64,000 nucleotides of DNA from Kluyvera ascorbata_C (GTDB lineage: Bacteria; Pseudomonadota; Gammaproteobacteria; Enterobacterales; Enterobacteriaceae), in assembly GCF_044197065.1 (NCBI RefSeq), contig NZ_JBIQOI010000001.1:310001-374000 (forward strand), in the 5' to 3' direction. Shown here piece by piece: positions 7,468 to 17,001 of this stretch (position 1 is its first letter; each line of letters begins with the position of its first letter). The notes below the pieces were generated by a model. It had not been told where the DNA came from, searched no databases, and worked only from the letters and a program-made list of their open reading frames with translations. Position numbers and translations under genes: made by a program.

Positions 7468-10311
7468 TTGAAATATCTTGTCTCCTTTCGCACAACGCTG
7501 AAAGTTTCACGTTACCTGTTTCGGGCGCTAGCGCTGCTGCTTTGGCTGCTTATCGCGCTGGTTTCCGTTTTCTATATCGTGAATGCCTTGCATCAAAAAG
7601 AGTCTGAAATCCGTCAGGAATTTAACCTCAACTCCGATCAGGCCCAGCGATACTTCCAGCGTACCTCCGATGTGATTAAGGAGCTCAAGTACATTGCCGA
7701 AAACCGGCTGACGGCGGCGAATGGCGCGCTCCCCGGTGGGCTGACGAAAGACAGTACCGATATTCCTGACTTTGAACCGCTGTTCCCCGACTCTGACTGC
7801 GGTACGCTCGATACCACCTGGCGCGGCCCTCTGGAATCGCTGGCCTGGTTCTTACGCTACTGGCGGGAAAACTTCTCGGCCGCCTACGATCTCAACCGCG
7901 TCTTTTTAATCGGCAGTGAGAATCTCTGCATGGCCAATTTTGGCCTGCGCGAAATGCCGGTTGATCGCAGCGAAGCCCTGAAGGCGCTGCATGAACGCAT
8001 CATGGCTTACCGTAATGCGCCGCAGGACGATCGCGGCGGAAATCTGTTCTGGGTTGGGCAGGGGCCGCGACATAGCGTGGGTTATTTCTATGCGCTGACG
8101 CCGGTATACCTGGCAAACCGTCTACAGGCGCTGCTCGGCGTTGAGCAGACCATGCGGGCGGAAAACTTCTTTACCCCAGGCAGTATGCCGATGGGGGTAT
8201 CCATTCTGGATGATAACGGCAACACGCTGATTTCGCTGGCGGGGCCGGACACCAAAATGCGTATCAGCCCACGGGGCTTGCAGGAACGGCTGTGGTTTGG
8301 CTACACCGCAGGTTATCGCGAACTGGTACTGAAAAAAACGCTGTCGCCTTCTTCACTCAGCATTGTCTATTCGGTGCCGCTGGATGTGGTGCTGGAGCGC
8401 ATTCGCATTCTGGTGCTGAACGCGCTGCTGCTGAATTTGCTGACGGGGATTGCGCTGTTTACCATGGCGCGAATGTACGAGCGCCGCATCTTTTTACCCG
8501 CTGAATCTGACGCGCTGCGTCTGGAAGAGCACGAGCAGTTTAACCGTAAAATTGTCGCCTCTGCACCCGTGGGGATCTGTATTCTGCGTACCCAGGATGG
8601 TACCAATATTCTGAGTAACGAACTGGCGCACAACTACCTCAATATGCTGACGCACGAAGACCGTCAGCGTCTGACGCAGATTATCTGCGGCCAGCAGGTG
8701 AATTTCGTCGATGTGCTGACCAGTAACAATACCAACCTGCAAATCAGCTTCGTTCACTCGCGCTATCGTAACGAAAACGTGGCGATATGCGTGCTGGTAG
8801 ACGTCAGTTCGCGCGTCAAAATGGAAGAGTCATTGCAGGAGATGGCGCAGGCCGCGGAGCAGGCGAGCCAGTCTAAGTCGATGTTCCTGGCAACGGTCAG
8901 TCACGAACTGCGTACGCCGCTGTACGGGATTATCGGTAACCTCGATCTGTTGCAAACCAAAGAGTTGCCGAAGGGCGTTGACCGTTTGGTGACGGCGATG
9001 AATAACTCGTCCGCGCTGCTGTTGAAGATTATCAGCGACATTCTCGACTTCTCGAAAATTGAATCCGAGCAGTTGAAAATTGAGCCACGCGAGTTCTCGC
9101 CGAAAGAGGTGATGAACCATATCACCGCCAACTACCTGCCGCTGGTGGTCAGAAAACAGCTTGGTATGTACTGCTTTATTGAGCCGGACGTACCGATGAA
9201 GCTGATGGGTGACCCGATGCGTCTTCAGCAGGTGATTTCTAACCTGCTGAGTAATGCCATCAAGTTTACCGATATCGGCTGTATCGTTTTACACCTGAAA
9301 CGGGAAGGGTATTACCTGAGTATCAGCATTCGCGATACCGGCGTCGGTATTCCGGCGAAAGAGGTGGTGCGTCTGTTTGACCCATTCTTCCAGGTGGGAA
9401 CTGGAGTTCAGCGTAACTTCCAGGGTACCGGGCTGGGGTTGGCGATATGCGAGAAGCTGGTCAACATGATGGACGGCGATATTGCGGTGGATACCGAGCC
9501 GGGTATGGGCAGCCAGTTTACGCTGCGTATTCCGCTCTATGGTGAGCAGGATTCCACGCCGCTGGCCATTGAAGGGCTGGCGAAAATTCGCTGCTGGCTG
9601 GCGGTGCGCAACGCTTCTCTTTCTGAATTTATTCATTCGCTGCTGAGCTGGCACGGCATTGACGTTCGTCTCTATGACGGCGAAACGCCTGAGCCGGATG
9701 ATCTGCTTATCACCGATGATGAGCTGTCTCAGCCGTGGACGGGCAGGGCCGCCGTGGTCTTCTGCCGTCGACATATTGGTATTCCGCAGGAGTACGCGCC
9801 GGGGCAGTGGGTGCACAGCATTGTCTCTCCGCATGAGTTAATGACGCTGCTGGGACGAATCTATCGCGTTAAGGTTGAAACGGGCGATGCTGCGGAGCTG
9901 CCAGCGCATGAAGCACTGGCAGATAGTAACGACGATATGATGATCCTGGTGGTCGACGATCATCCTATCAACCGCCGATTGCTGGCCGATCAGTTAGGAT
10001 CGCTGGGTTATCAGTGTAAAACCGCCAACGACGGCGTTGATGCGCTGAATGTGTTGAGCAAGAACCATATCGATATTGTGCTGAGTGATGTCAATATGCC
10101 AAATATGGACGGCTATCGCCTGACGCAGCGTATTCGCCAGCTGGGGCTGACGCTACCGGTCGTTGGCGTCACCGCCAATGCGCTGGCCGAAGAGAAGCAG
10201 CGCTGCCTGGAGTCCGGGATGGATAGCTGCCTGTCGAAGCCGGTTACGCTGGACGTGCTTAAGCAGACGTTAACAGTTTATGCCGCGCGAGTCCGTAAAG
10301 CGCGGGAATAA
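7468..10311 (+). CDS. rcsC: Rcs phosphorelay hybrid sensor histidine kinase
   Basis: Inner-membrane sensor kinase of the Rcs envelope-stress system that feeds phosphate to RcsD and then RcsB. It has 947 residues (949 in E. coli). A transmembrane helix lies near residues 20-40, followed by a periplasmic domain to about 310 and a second helix. The kinase phospho-acceptor is His479 in SHELRTP, the HATPase has GTGLGLAI, and the C-terminal receiver carries Asp874 in LSDVNMP. Translation begins at a TTG codon, as MKYL alignment demands; GGCGGAG lies about ten bases upstream. The C-terminal receiver is nearly invariant, while residues 700-800 vary more. It converges on rcsB. Confidence 0.98.
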   Translation: MKYLVSFRTTLKVSRYLFRALALLLWLLIALVSVFYIVNALHQKESEIRQEFNLNSDQAQRYFQRTSDVIKELKYIAENRLTAANGALPGGLTKDSTDIPDFEPLFPDSDCGTLDTTWRGPLESLAWFLRYWRENFSAAYDLNRVFLIGSENLCMANFGLREMPVDRSEALKALHERIMAYRNAPQDDRGGNLFWVGQGPRHSVGYFYALTPVYLANRLQALLGVEQTMRAENFFTPGSMPMGVSILDDNGNTLISLAGPDTKMRISPRGLQERLWFGYTAGYRELVLKKTLSPSSLSIVYSVPLDVVLERIRILVLNALLLNLLTGIALFTMARMYERRIFLPAESDALRLEEHEQFNRKIVASAPVGICILRTQDGTNILSNELAHNYLNMLTHEDRQRLTQIICGQQVNFVDVLTSNNTNLQISFVHSRYRNENVAICVLVDVSSRVKMEESLQEMAQAAEQASQSKSMFLATVSHELRTPLYGIIGNLDLLQTKELPKGVDRLVTAMNNSSALLLKIISDILDFSKIESEQLKIEPREFSPKEVMNHITANYLPLVVRKQLGMYCFIEPDVPMKLMGDPMRLQQVISNLLSNAIKFTDIGCIVLHLKREGYYLSISIRDTGVGIPAKEVVRLFDPFFQVGTGVQRNFQGTGLGLAICEKLVNMMDGDIAVDTEPGMGSQFTLRIPLYGEQDSTPLAIEGLAKIRCWLAVRNASLSEFIHSLLSWHGIDVRLYDGETPEPDDLLITDDELSQPWTGRAAVVFCRRHIGIPQEYAPGQWVHSIVSPHELMTLLGRIYRVKVETGDAAELPAHEALADSNDDMMILVVDDHPINRRLLADQLGSLGYQCKTANDGVDALNVLSKNHIDIVLSDVNMPNMDGYRLTQRIRQLGLTLPVVGVTANALAEEKQRCLESGMDSCLSKPVTLDVLKQTLTVYAARVRKARE

Positions 10312-10322
10312 GGTATTTTATG

Positions 10323-10475
10323 GGTAGCCCGGCCAAGCGAAGCGCCGCCGGGATGAGCACCAGTGGTACAGATGTTGGTTGGCTGGATAAGACGATGCCG
10401 CTATCCGGCACTTTGTGCAGCGTTGCCCGATGGCGCTACGCTTATCGGGCCTACGTAATGCAGGCCCGACAGGCA
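10323..10475. repeat. Mosaic of REP units between rcsC and rcsB
   Basis: A GGTAGCCCGG-type palindrome at 10323-10353 is followed by classical REP sequence: a partial unit at 10388-10410 (GGATAA...TATCCGGC) and a full one at 10422-10455 (TTGCCCGATGGCG...TTATCGGGCC). This fills the convergent gap between the two genes and could act as a transcription barrier. Confidence 0.75.
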
Positions 10476-10482
10476 ACTAAGT

Positions 10483-11133
10483 TTAGTCTTTGTCTGACGG
10501 CGAAAGCGTCACGGAGGAGAGGTAATTCAGTAACGCGATGTCGTTTTCCACGCCGAGCTTCATCATCGCCGACTTCTTCTGGCTACTGATGGTTTTGATG
10601 CTGCGGTTCAGTTTCTTCGCGATTTCGGTCACCAGGAAACCTTCAGCAAAGAGACGCAGAACTTCGCTCTCTTTTGGTGACAGGCGCTTGTCGCCATAAC
10701 CACCCGCGCTGATTTTCTCCAGTAGGCGAGAGACGCTCTCCGGGGTAAACTTCTTGCCTTTTTGCAGCGCAGCCAGCGCTTTTGGCAGGTCCGTTGGTGC
10801 CCCTTGTTTCAGCACGATCCCTTCAATATCCAGATCCAACACCGCGCTCAGAATCGCTGGGTTGTTGTTCATGGTCAGTACGATGATGGACAGACCAGGG
10901 AAATGGCGTTTGATGTACTTAATCAGCGTAATACCATCACCGTACTTGTCTCCAGGCATGGAGAGGTCGGTAATCAGTACGTGGGCATCAAGCTTCGGTA
11001 AGTTGTTAATTAGCGCAGTGGAGTCTTCAAATTCGCCAACAACATTAACCCATTCAATTTGCTCCAGAGATTTACGAATCCCGAACAGCACAATCGGATG
11101 GTCATCGGCAATAATTACGTTCATATTGTTCAT
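10483..11133 (-). CDS. rcsB: Rcs response regulator / DNA-binding activator
   Basis: NarL/FixJ-type regulator that receives phosphate from RcsD and controls capsule, motility and envelope genes, alone or with partners such as RcsA. The 216 residues are almost identical to E. coli. The receiver domain carries Asp10-Asp11 and phospho-acceptor Asp56, and a LuxR-type helix-turn-helix fills about residues 150-210 (SPKESEVLRL...). It lies 15 bases downstream of rcsD on the same strand, so the two form an operon; in E. coli a second promoter for rcsB lies inside rcsD. Confidence 0.99.
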   Translation of the reverse strand: MNNMNVIIADDHPIVLFGIRKSLEQIEWVNVVGEFEDSTALINNLPKLDAHVLITDLSMPGDKYGDGITLIKYIKRHFPGLSIIVLTMNNNPAILSAVLDLDIEGIVLKQGAPTDLPKALAALQKGKKFTPESVSRLLEKISAGGYGDKRLSPKESEVLRLFAEGFLVTEIAKKLNRSIKTISSQKKSAMMKLGVENDIALLNYLSSVTLSPSDKD

Positions 11134-11148
11134 GTAAAGGCTACCTTG

Positions 11149-13824
11149 CTACAGCAAGCTCTTGACGTAGGCGTCAATGTCGCTGATGTATTTTTCTATG
11201 CCTGAAGCATCTTTTTCACGAATCAGATGTTCAAGCGATTCACATAACTGCTTGCCAGGTACCAGATTTAGCATGGCAAACACACCCTTAAGGCGGTGAG
11301 CTGTCTGTGCCAGAGCGGCAAAGTCCTTTGCCGCAGACTCAGTATACAGCCTGCTAACATCTTCCGGTACCGTATCCACAAACAGAGCATAATAGCCACT
11401 GGCCTGAAGTTCGGCACTTTCATCTCCGCCCAGCGGCGATTCCGTCATTTCTTCCTGCGCCAGTTGCTCTTCAATAAGCTGGAGTACCGCATCCTGCATG
11501 GCGTTGCTCATGTTAAAGTTCACACGCAGCTGACCCGGGCCAATTTTGCGTATCCCAGCCTCATCATCGCTTAAAAGCAAGCCCGAAGCAGTAAGATTAG
11601 ACGGATTATCTGTTAAAAACAGATCAAATTCTTGACTTGTCGCTCGCTCATCGGGGCTGATGCAGGTCGCGCCCCAGCTTTCGAGCTGACGGGTGACAAT
11701 GTTGCGAATTTCGTTTGAAGTGATGTCGACCATCACCACAACATCATCCAGCAGCTGTTCCTCTGACGCCATATCTTCTTCGCGCACTGGCATTTTGACG
11801 TGCAGGGTGTAGCGAGTGCCCAGCGACTCTCGCGCCTTAATATTAAGATGACCGCCGAGCTTACGGGCTAGCTGATCGCAAAGCCAGAAGGTGAGGGCGT
11901 TAGCTTTGCCATAGCGATCGGACTGGGTGTCGTTCAGGTACGGGAAGTGCAGGTTGTCGACTTCACCGTGCGACACGCCGTTGCCTGTATCGAGAATACG
12001 GAAGGTTAAGCGTTCTTCGGCTGACTCATCGGCATTCACCTCAAGCGTGATTTTGCCTATCTGGGTAGTGGTTACGGCATACTGAATCAGCAGCAGCAGA
12101 ATACGGCGTAGCGCATCGCGGTCGCCGTGGCGTTGCTCTTTGGCGGGAAGCTGGTTGTTAATCAGCAACTGTAGCCCTTTGCGTTTAATGGATGGCAGTA
12201 CCTCGGGCACCACTTCATCAATCAGTTCCTGGAGAGAGAACTGTGTAGACGATCCTTTCCAGCTATCGTTTTCCAGTATATTGGCGAGCTGAATTTCATC
12301 CACCAGGCGTACCAGAAGATCGGCATGGTTCGCCAGTTTCTGGCTGTCTGGGGTATCGATAGCGCTGGCTTCGGCCGCTAGCGCTTTAATCGGCTGCTTC
12401 AGCGTATCACTGATATTCTGCATAAATGCCGCACGACCTTGCTGGTTCTTCTCATACAGACGTTGGGCCTGTTTGAGCTTCTTGTTCACCAGAATTTCCC
12501 GGTCCTGATCGCGAATAATAAAGATCTGCGTGCGCGGGGAGACCTGGCTGCGGAACTGACGAATCTCATACAGTTCATTGTTAATGGTGGCTTGAATCAC
12601 CCCCTGATGCTGATCCGCCATGCTGGTAATGTTCTGCAAATTGAGATGCGGCAGCAGGTGATCGGCAATTTTGTTGCTGATCACCGTCCGGTTTGATTCC
12701 TGGTCATGCACCAGCAGCCCCAACGGCAGCAAAGAGACAATTTCTTCATTTATTGCACGTAGCACGCGCAGCTCATTATTGGTTCCGGCAGACGGCGTAC
12801 TGGTGTTGCCGCCGCGTGTGGGTAAATTACGGAACGTGGAGTAACCAAACAGCGCCAGCGCCAGCAGGCCAATATTCAGCAGTAGCGGTAGCATGATGTT
12901 CTGGAAGGTATCGAGCAGCAGTGTGCCAAACGGGACTTGCCACACCAGACGCATACCGGTGCCATTCAACGCCGACGTGATTTCAATTCGCGAGCTATTA
13001 AAGTTGATGGAGACGCTATCGCTTGGATCTTTTTCCTGGGCGCGCTGCGCGTTCTGAACCGGATCGGGTTCCAGGCGGAAACTGTCCAGCGACATGGTTG
13101 GCGGCACCAGATCGTTTATCGGTAAATCAAAGGCGACGACGGTCGCCAGGTGTCCTGGCTGGTTGAACGTGGTACGCAGGGTAAAGTAGCGGCCATTTTG
13201 CCAGGCCAGGCGACGCAAGGATGAGAAGGTTTCACGCTCATCCAGCGTATTGGCCTGCTGCAGCATCTCGGCGCGGCGTGAATCAACAATGCTTCCTACC
13301 GTCGATTCTTTAAAACCGGAAGAGAGGTCTTTAAGCGGCAGGGTTGAGATAAGAATCAGGCTGTTGTCCTGACCATTGAGATAGTACATCGACCACGGGA
13401 CGTTCTCCGCGCCCCACAGCGTATCGAGATAGGTCGACATACGCTGGGTAATATCGAGCGTCGCACTGTCGTGTGAGCCAAAAATCAGTGCTTCCGTTTT
13501 ACGGCGCGGCTTTTCGAGATAGTAGACATCTTGCTTTAAGCGCGTTTCCTGCAGGCCGTCTACCGGGGTGGCATTGGTACTCGCCGCCGCAATATTGTCG
13601 TAGATCTGCCAGGTGGTGTAGCGCCAGGTATCGATACGCTTATGGACGGCATGCGTCATGTCGACAATCTGGTAGCTCTTATCTTTAAGCCACGCGTTAA
13701 CCGCGCTTTGAATCATCACGCCCATCGTAACCAGCAGGACGATGATCATAAGAAGGAAGAAACGCGTAATGCTCCCGGGAAGTAGGGAGAATTTCGTCGG
13801 GCTCGTCTTGTCGGACTGACTCAT
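11149..13824 (-). CDS. rcsD: Rcs phosphotransfer protein
   Basis: Inner-membrane histidine-phosphotransfer intermediate between RcsC and RcsB, and the docking partner of IgaA. It has 891 residues (890 in E. coli). Two membrane helices flank a periplasmic domain (about residues 20-40 and 310-330), followed by a degenerate kinase-like region, an ABL domain and a C-terminal HPt domain with His843 in AHRLKG. The reading frame runs 80 codons further upstream to 14064, but the extension is unlike the family, so MSQSDKTSP at 13824 is taken as the start. The linker after the second helix differs most from E. coli. Confidence 0.97.
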   Translation of the reverse strand: MSQSDKTSPTKFSLLPGSITRFFLLMIIVLLVTMGVMIQSAVNAWLKDKSYQIVDMTHAVHKRIDTWRYTTWQIYDNIAAASTNATPVDGLQETRLKQDVYYLEKPRRKTEALIFGSHDSATLDITQRMSTYLDTLWGAENVPWSMYYLNGQDNSLILISTLPLKDLSSGFKESTVGSIVDSRRAEMLQQANTLDERETFSSLRRLAWQNGRYFTLRTTFNQPGHLATVVAFDLPINDLVPPTMSLDSFRLEPDPVQNAQRAQEKDPSDSVSINFNSSRIEITSALNGTGMRLVWQVPFGTLLLDTFQNIMLPLLLNIGLLALALFGYSTFRNLPTRGGNTSTPSAGTNNELRVLRAINEEIVSLLPLGLLVHDQESNRTVISNKIADHLLPHLNLQNITSMADQHQGVIQATINNELYEIRQFRSQVSPRTQIFIIRDQDREILVNKKLKQAQRLYEKNQQGRAAFMQNISDTLKQPIKALAAEASAIDTPDSQKLANHADLLVRLVDEIQLANILENDSWKGSSTQFSLQELIDEVVPEVLPSIKRKGLQLLINNQLPAKEQRHGDRDALRRILLLLIQYAVTTTQIGKITLEVNADESAEERLTFRILDTGNGVSHGEVDNLHFPYLNDTQSDRYGKANALTFWLCDQLARKLGGHLNIKARESLGTRYTLHVKMPVREEDMASEEQLLDDVVVMVDITSNEIRNIVTRQLESWGATCISPDERATSQEFDLFLTDNPSNLTASGLLLSDDEAGIRKIGPGQLRVNFNMSNAMQDAVLQLIEEQLAQEEMTESPLGGDESAELQASGYYALFVDTVPEDVSRLYTESAAKDFAALAQTAHRLKGVFAMLNLVPGKQLCESLEHLIREKDASGIEKYISDIDAYVKSLL

Positions 13825-14232
13825 TGGCGTGTGTAACCCATCATAACGGCATCTGAATGAGGATATGCTCAAGCCCGTAGCGGCATTGAGATGTGAAAAC
13901 CCTGTTTTTGCACTGCTGGCAGTATATACAAAAAAACCGTTAGGTTGCATCAATGTGGCGAATTCTGCGCAAGCGTTGCGGTGGTGACAGTAATGAAGAA
14001 GGGGCGTTCTACTGCGGGGCGATGGGGAAATATTACGTTGCGGAATAATTGTACAATGTAACACTTATTGTACAATTATTTACGAATAATAGCTGAAAAT
14101 AGCACTAAATAACAAGACATTATTAATAAACCAGTGTTCAGACAAAATAAATTGTATGCAATGTGATTAGTTAATAGTCGTTATAATTTGTGCCGAGTAG
14201 CACATTTTTGTTCAGTTTGCGTAAAGAAAGGT
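13825..14232. other. Non-coding region upstream of rcsD
   Basis: About 400 bases with no credible gene: this is the rcsD leader and promoter side. The half nearest micF is AT-rich. It holds the double TTGTACAA palindrome at 14047-14077; apart from that nothing is recognised. Confidence 0.5.
14047..14077. promoter_or_regulatory. Inverted repeat of two TTGTACAA palindromes
   Basis: AATTGTACAAT (14047-14057) and ATTGTACAATT (14067-14077) form perfect 11-base arms around nine bases. Each arm contains the self-complementary octamer TTGTACAA, and the two octamer centres lie 19 bases apart, nearly two helical turns. This looks like a tandem dimer operator upstream of rcsD. I do not recognise the regulator. 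Confidence 0.45.
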
Positions 14233-14325
14233 AAAAAAAACCGGATGCGAAGCATCCGGTTGAAATTGGGGTAAACAGACATTCAGAACTGAATGACGGT
14301 AATAAATAAAGTTAATGATGATAGC
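14233..14325 (-). ncRNA. micF: MicF antisense small RNA
   Basis: Trans-acting sRNA that, in E. coli and Salmonella, pairs with the ompF leader through Hfq and blocks its translation. On the minus strand the RNA starts GCTATCATCATTAAC, close to identical to E. coli MicF. It ends with the CCGGATGC-TTC-GCATCCGG hairpin and eight U. The length, 93 nucleotides, equals the E. coli molecule. It is divergent from ompC, the conserved arrangement, and shares the OmpR-regulated intergenic region. The ompF target is outside this window. Confidence 0.95.
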
Positions 14326-14480
14326 GATGACTATTTTAGTTGTAGGTGAAAGTTTTGTTTTACCATTCAGTGCTATACCTTATTTGTTTTTTAACTCATT
14401 GATTTTGTGAATTTATTTTTTCGCTCTTTGATTATTAGTGCTATTTTTCCAGGCTTTTTGTGCTTATAAAAGTTCCCTTA

Positions 14481-14559
14481 ATATTACATTTTGAAACATC
14501 TATGTAGATAAATGAAACATTTCAGGGGTTTTCGTATCATATTCTTATTGGATTATTCT
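14481..14559 (+). promoter_or_regulatory. ompC promoter with OmpR sites
   Basis: TTACATTTTGAAACATCTAT at about 14484-14503 followed by GATAAATGAAACATTTC matches the known OmpR C1/C2 boxes of E. coli ompC. A third, weaker box would lie at about 14530-14545. The -10 TATTCT is at 14554-14559, also as in E. coli. The AT-rich stretch 14330-14480 between this and micF probably carries the micF upstream sites (MarA/SoxS/Rob, OmpR), which I cannot place with confidence. Confidence 0.85.
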
Positions 14560-14660
14560 AATTTTTACAGCACAATGGGTCTGCCGACTGATTAATGAGG
14601 GTTAATCAGTAAGCAGTGGCATATATAAAGGCATATATATAACAACAGAGGGTTATTAAC

Positions 14661-15839
14661 ATGAAAGTTAAAGTACTGTCCCTCCTGGTACCAGCATTGC
14701 TGGTAGCGGGCGCAGCAAATGCGGCTGAAATTTATAACAAAGACGGCAACAAATTAGATCTGTACGGTAAAGTTGATGGTCTGCACTATTTCTCTAGTGA
14801 CAACGGCAACGACGGCGACCAATCCTACGTTCGTCTGGGCTTCAAAGGCGAAACTCAGGTTAATGACCAACTGACCGGTTACGGCCAGTGGGAATACAAC
14901 GTTCAGGCGAACAACACTGAAGGTTCTTCTGACCAGGCATGGACTCGTGTTGGCTTCGCGGGTCTGCGTTTTGCAGATGCAGGTTCTTTCGACTACGGTC
15001 GTAACTACGGCGTTGTTTACGACGTAACGTCCTGGACTGACGTTCTGCCAGAATTCGGCGGCGACACCTACGGTTCTGACAACTTCCTGCAATCCCGTGC
15101 TAACGGCGTTGCAACCTACCGTAACACCGACTTCTTCGGTCTGGTTGATGGTCTGAACTTCGCTCTGCAGTATCAGGGTAAAAACGGCAGCGCATCTGGT
15201 GAAGGCCAGACCGCTAACGGTCGTCAGCCTCTGAAACAGAACGGTGAAGGCTTCGGCGGCTCCCTGACCTATGATCTGGGTGCAGGCTTCAGCATTGGTG
15301 GTGCAATCGCCTCTTCTAAACGTACCTCCGATCAGAACAACAACGTTTACACCATCCGTGATGACAACGGTGTTGCAACTGGCGATACCAGCAAAATCTA
15401 CGGCAGCGGTGACCGTGCTGAAACCTACTCTGCTGGCCTGAAATACGACGCTAACAACGTATACTTGGCAACTCAGTATACCCAGACCTACAACGCAACT
15501 CGTTTCGGCGGTTCCCCGAACGCTGACGTTTACGGTTTTGCTGACAAAGCACAGAACTTCGAAGTGGTTGCACAGTACCAGTTCGACTTCGGTCTGCGTC
15601 CATCCATCGCTTACCTGCAGTCTAAAGGTAAGGACATCAGCAACGGTGGCGTAGGCAAGAACTACGGCGACCAGGACCTGCTGAAATATATCGACCTGGG
15701 TGCGACTTACTACTTCAACAAAAACATGTCTACCTACGTTGATTACAAAATCAACCTGTTGGACAAAAACGACTTCACTCAGGCAGCCGGTATCTCTACC
15801 GACAACATCGTTGCACTGGGTATGGTTTACCAGTTCTAA
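14661..15839 (+). CDS. ompC: Outer-membrane porin OmpC / OmpK36-like
   Basis: General diffusion porin, a trimer of 16-stranded beta-barrels in the outer membrane. It has 392 residues, with a 21-residue signal peptide ending AANA|AEIYNKDG and a terminal VYQF for Bam-mediated assembly. Constriction loop L3 carries the PEFGGDTYGSDNF signature with no insertion next to it. It is longer than E. coli OmpC (about 367), owing to extended surface loops near residues 215-255 and 280-295. Its closest remembered relative is Klebsiella OmpK36. OmpR sites and divergent micF lie upstream, and an intrinsic terminator follows. Confidence 0.95.
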   Translation: MKVKVLSLLVPALLVAGAANAAEIYNKDGNKLDLYGKVDGLHYFSSDNGNDGDQSYVRLGFKGETQVNDQLTGYGQWEYNVQANNTEGSSDQAWTRVGFAGLRFADAGSFDYGRNYGVVYDVTSWTDVLPEFGGDTYGSDNFLQSRANGVATYRNTDFFGLVDGLNFALQYQGKNGSASGEGQTANGRQPLKQNGEGFGGSLTYDLGAGFSIGGAIASSKRTSDQNNNVYTIRDDNGVATGDTSKIYGSGDRAETYSAGLKYDANNVYLATQYTQTYNATRFGGSPNADVYGFADKAQNFEVVAQYQFDFGLRPSIAYLQSKGKDISNGGVGKNYGDQDLLKYIDLGATYYFNKNMSTYVDYKINLLDKNDFTQAAGISTDNIVALGMVYQF

Positions 15840-15857
15840 TTCGGTTAACTCCGAGAC

Positions 15858-15882
15858 AAAAGGGGCCTTTGGCCCCTTTTTT
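15858..15882 (+). terminator. ompC intrinsic terminator
   Basis: AAAAGGGGCC and GGCCCCTTTTTT form a GC-rich stem around TTT, 18 bases after the ompC stop. Confidence 0.93.
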
Positions 15883-15941
15883 AATGCCTGATTTTAGTGA
15901 ATTAGTGTACTCTTGCGCCGATTGCAGGAGGGTAATAACGG

Positions 15942-16994
15942 ATGGACATGACAATTTTACGCACGATGCTGCTGGGCATCGTTATTTTGCTGGCGGGCTG
16001 TGACAATACCAGCGCGCCAGCAACCCCGAAGGCACAGGTGACCGTGCTTGATGGTAAAACCATGGGCACGTTCTGGCGTGTGAGCGTGGTGGGTCTCGAT
16101 CAAAACAGGGTGGAAGAGTTGCGTCAGAAGGTGCAGACGCTGCTCGATGGTGACGATCAGCTATTGTCGACCTGGAAGCACGATTCGGCGCTGATGCGCT
16201 TTAATCATTCTCAGAGTACGACGCCGTGGCCGGTGAGCGAAGGGATGGCCGATATCGTCACCGAATCTTTGCGTATTGGGCAGAAAACCCAGGGGGCAAT
16301 GGATATTACCGTCGGGCCGTTGGTGAATCTGTGGGGCTTTGGCCCGGATAAACAGCCGGTGAAAACTCCGACCCAAGCGCAAATTGACGCCGCGAAGGCC
16401 CGTACCGGTCTGGAAAAGCTGACGGTTATCAACCGCGCGGGCCAGCAGTATCTGCAAAAATCGATTCCCGATCTTTACGTTGATCTCTCAACCGTCGGCG
16501 AAGGGTACGCGGCCGATCATCTGGCACGACTGATGACGGAAGAAGGGATCTCCCGCTACCTGGTTTCGGTAGGCGGTGCCCTGGTTAGCCGTGGAATGAA
16601 TGGTGAAGGCCAGCCATGGCGCGTAGCGATCCAAAAACCGACCGATCGGGAAAATGCGGTGCAGGCCATCGTGGACATCAACGGTCACGGGATCAGTACC
16701 TCTGGCAGCTACCGTAATTATTACGAGCTGGACGGGCAGCGTATTTCGCACGTTATCGATCCGCAAACTGGACGCCCCATCACTCACAAGCTGGTTTCCG
16801 TTACCGTTATCGCGCCAACCGCGCTGGAAGCTGACGGCTGGGATACCGGTTTGATGGTGTTAGGCACGGAGAAAGCACAGCAGGTCGTCCGCGAGCAGGG
16901 GCTGGCGGTATACATGATAATGAAAGAGGGTGATGGTTTTACCACCTGGATGTCGCCGCAGTTCCGCGCCTTTCTGGTGAGCGGGAAAAATTAA
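15942..16994 (+). CDS. apbE: FAD:protein FMN transferase, lipoprotein
   Basis: Periplasmic flavinyltransferase that attaches FMN covalently to threonine in target proteins such as Rnf/Nqr subunits. It has 350 residues (351 in E. coli). The lipobox LLAGC places the lipid-modified cysteine at residue 20; Asp at +2 predicts retention at the inner membrane. Conserved family stretches include the MGTFWR segment near residue 40, DITVGPLVNLWGFGP, and the C-terminal ALEADGWDT that contributes the Mg site. A GGAGGG ribosome site precedes it. Its stop overlaps the Ada box of the next gene. Confidence 0.96.
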   Translation: MDMTILRTMLLGIVILLAGCDNTSAPATPKAQVTVLDGKTMGTFWRVSVVGLDQNRVEELRQKVQTLLDGDDQLLSTWKHDSALMRFNHSQSTTPWPVSEGMADIVTESLRIGQKTQGAMDITVGPLVNLWGFGPDKQPVKTPTQAQIDAAKARTGLEKLTVINRAGQQYLQKSIPDLYVDLSTVGEGYAADHLARLMTEEGISRYLVSVGGALVSRGMNGEGQPWRVAIQKPTDRENAVQAIVDINGHGISTSGSYRNYYELDGQRISHVIDPQTGRPITHKLVSVTVIAPTALEADGWDTGLMVLGTEKAQQVVREQGLAVYMIMKEGDGFTTWMSPQFRAFLVSGKN

Positions 16995-17001
16995 AAAGCA
17001 A
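16989..17001 (+). promoter_or_regulatory. Ada-binding box of the ada-alkB promoter
   Basis: AAT, six bases, then GCAA (16989-17001) matches the AAT-N6-GCAA element bound by methylated Ada upstream of E. coli ada. It overlaps the apbE stop codon. By analogy transcription would begin near 17040-17048. Confidence 0.75.

Noticed and set aside
13825..14064. An 80-codon N-terminal extension of rcsD
   Set aside because: The extension does not resemble RcsD, and the internal ATG at 13824 gives the family length.
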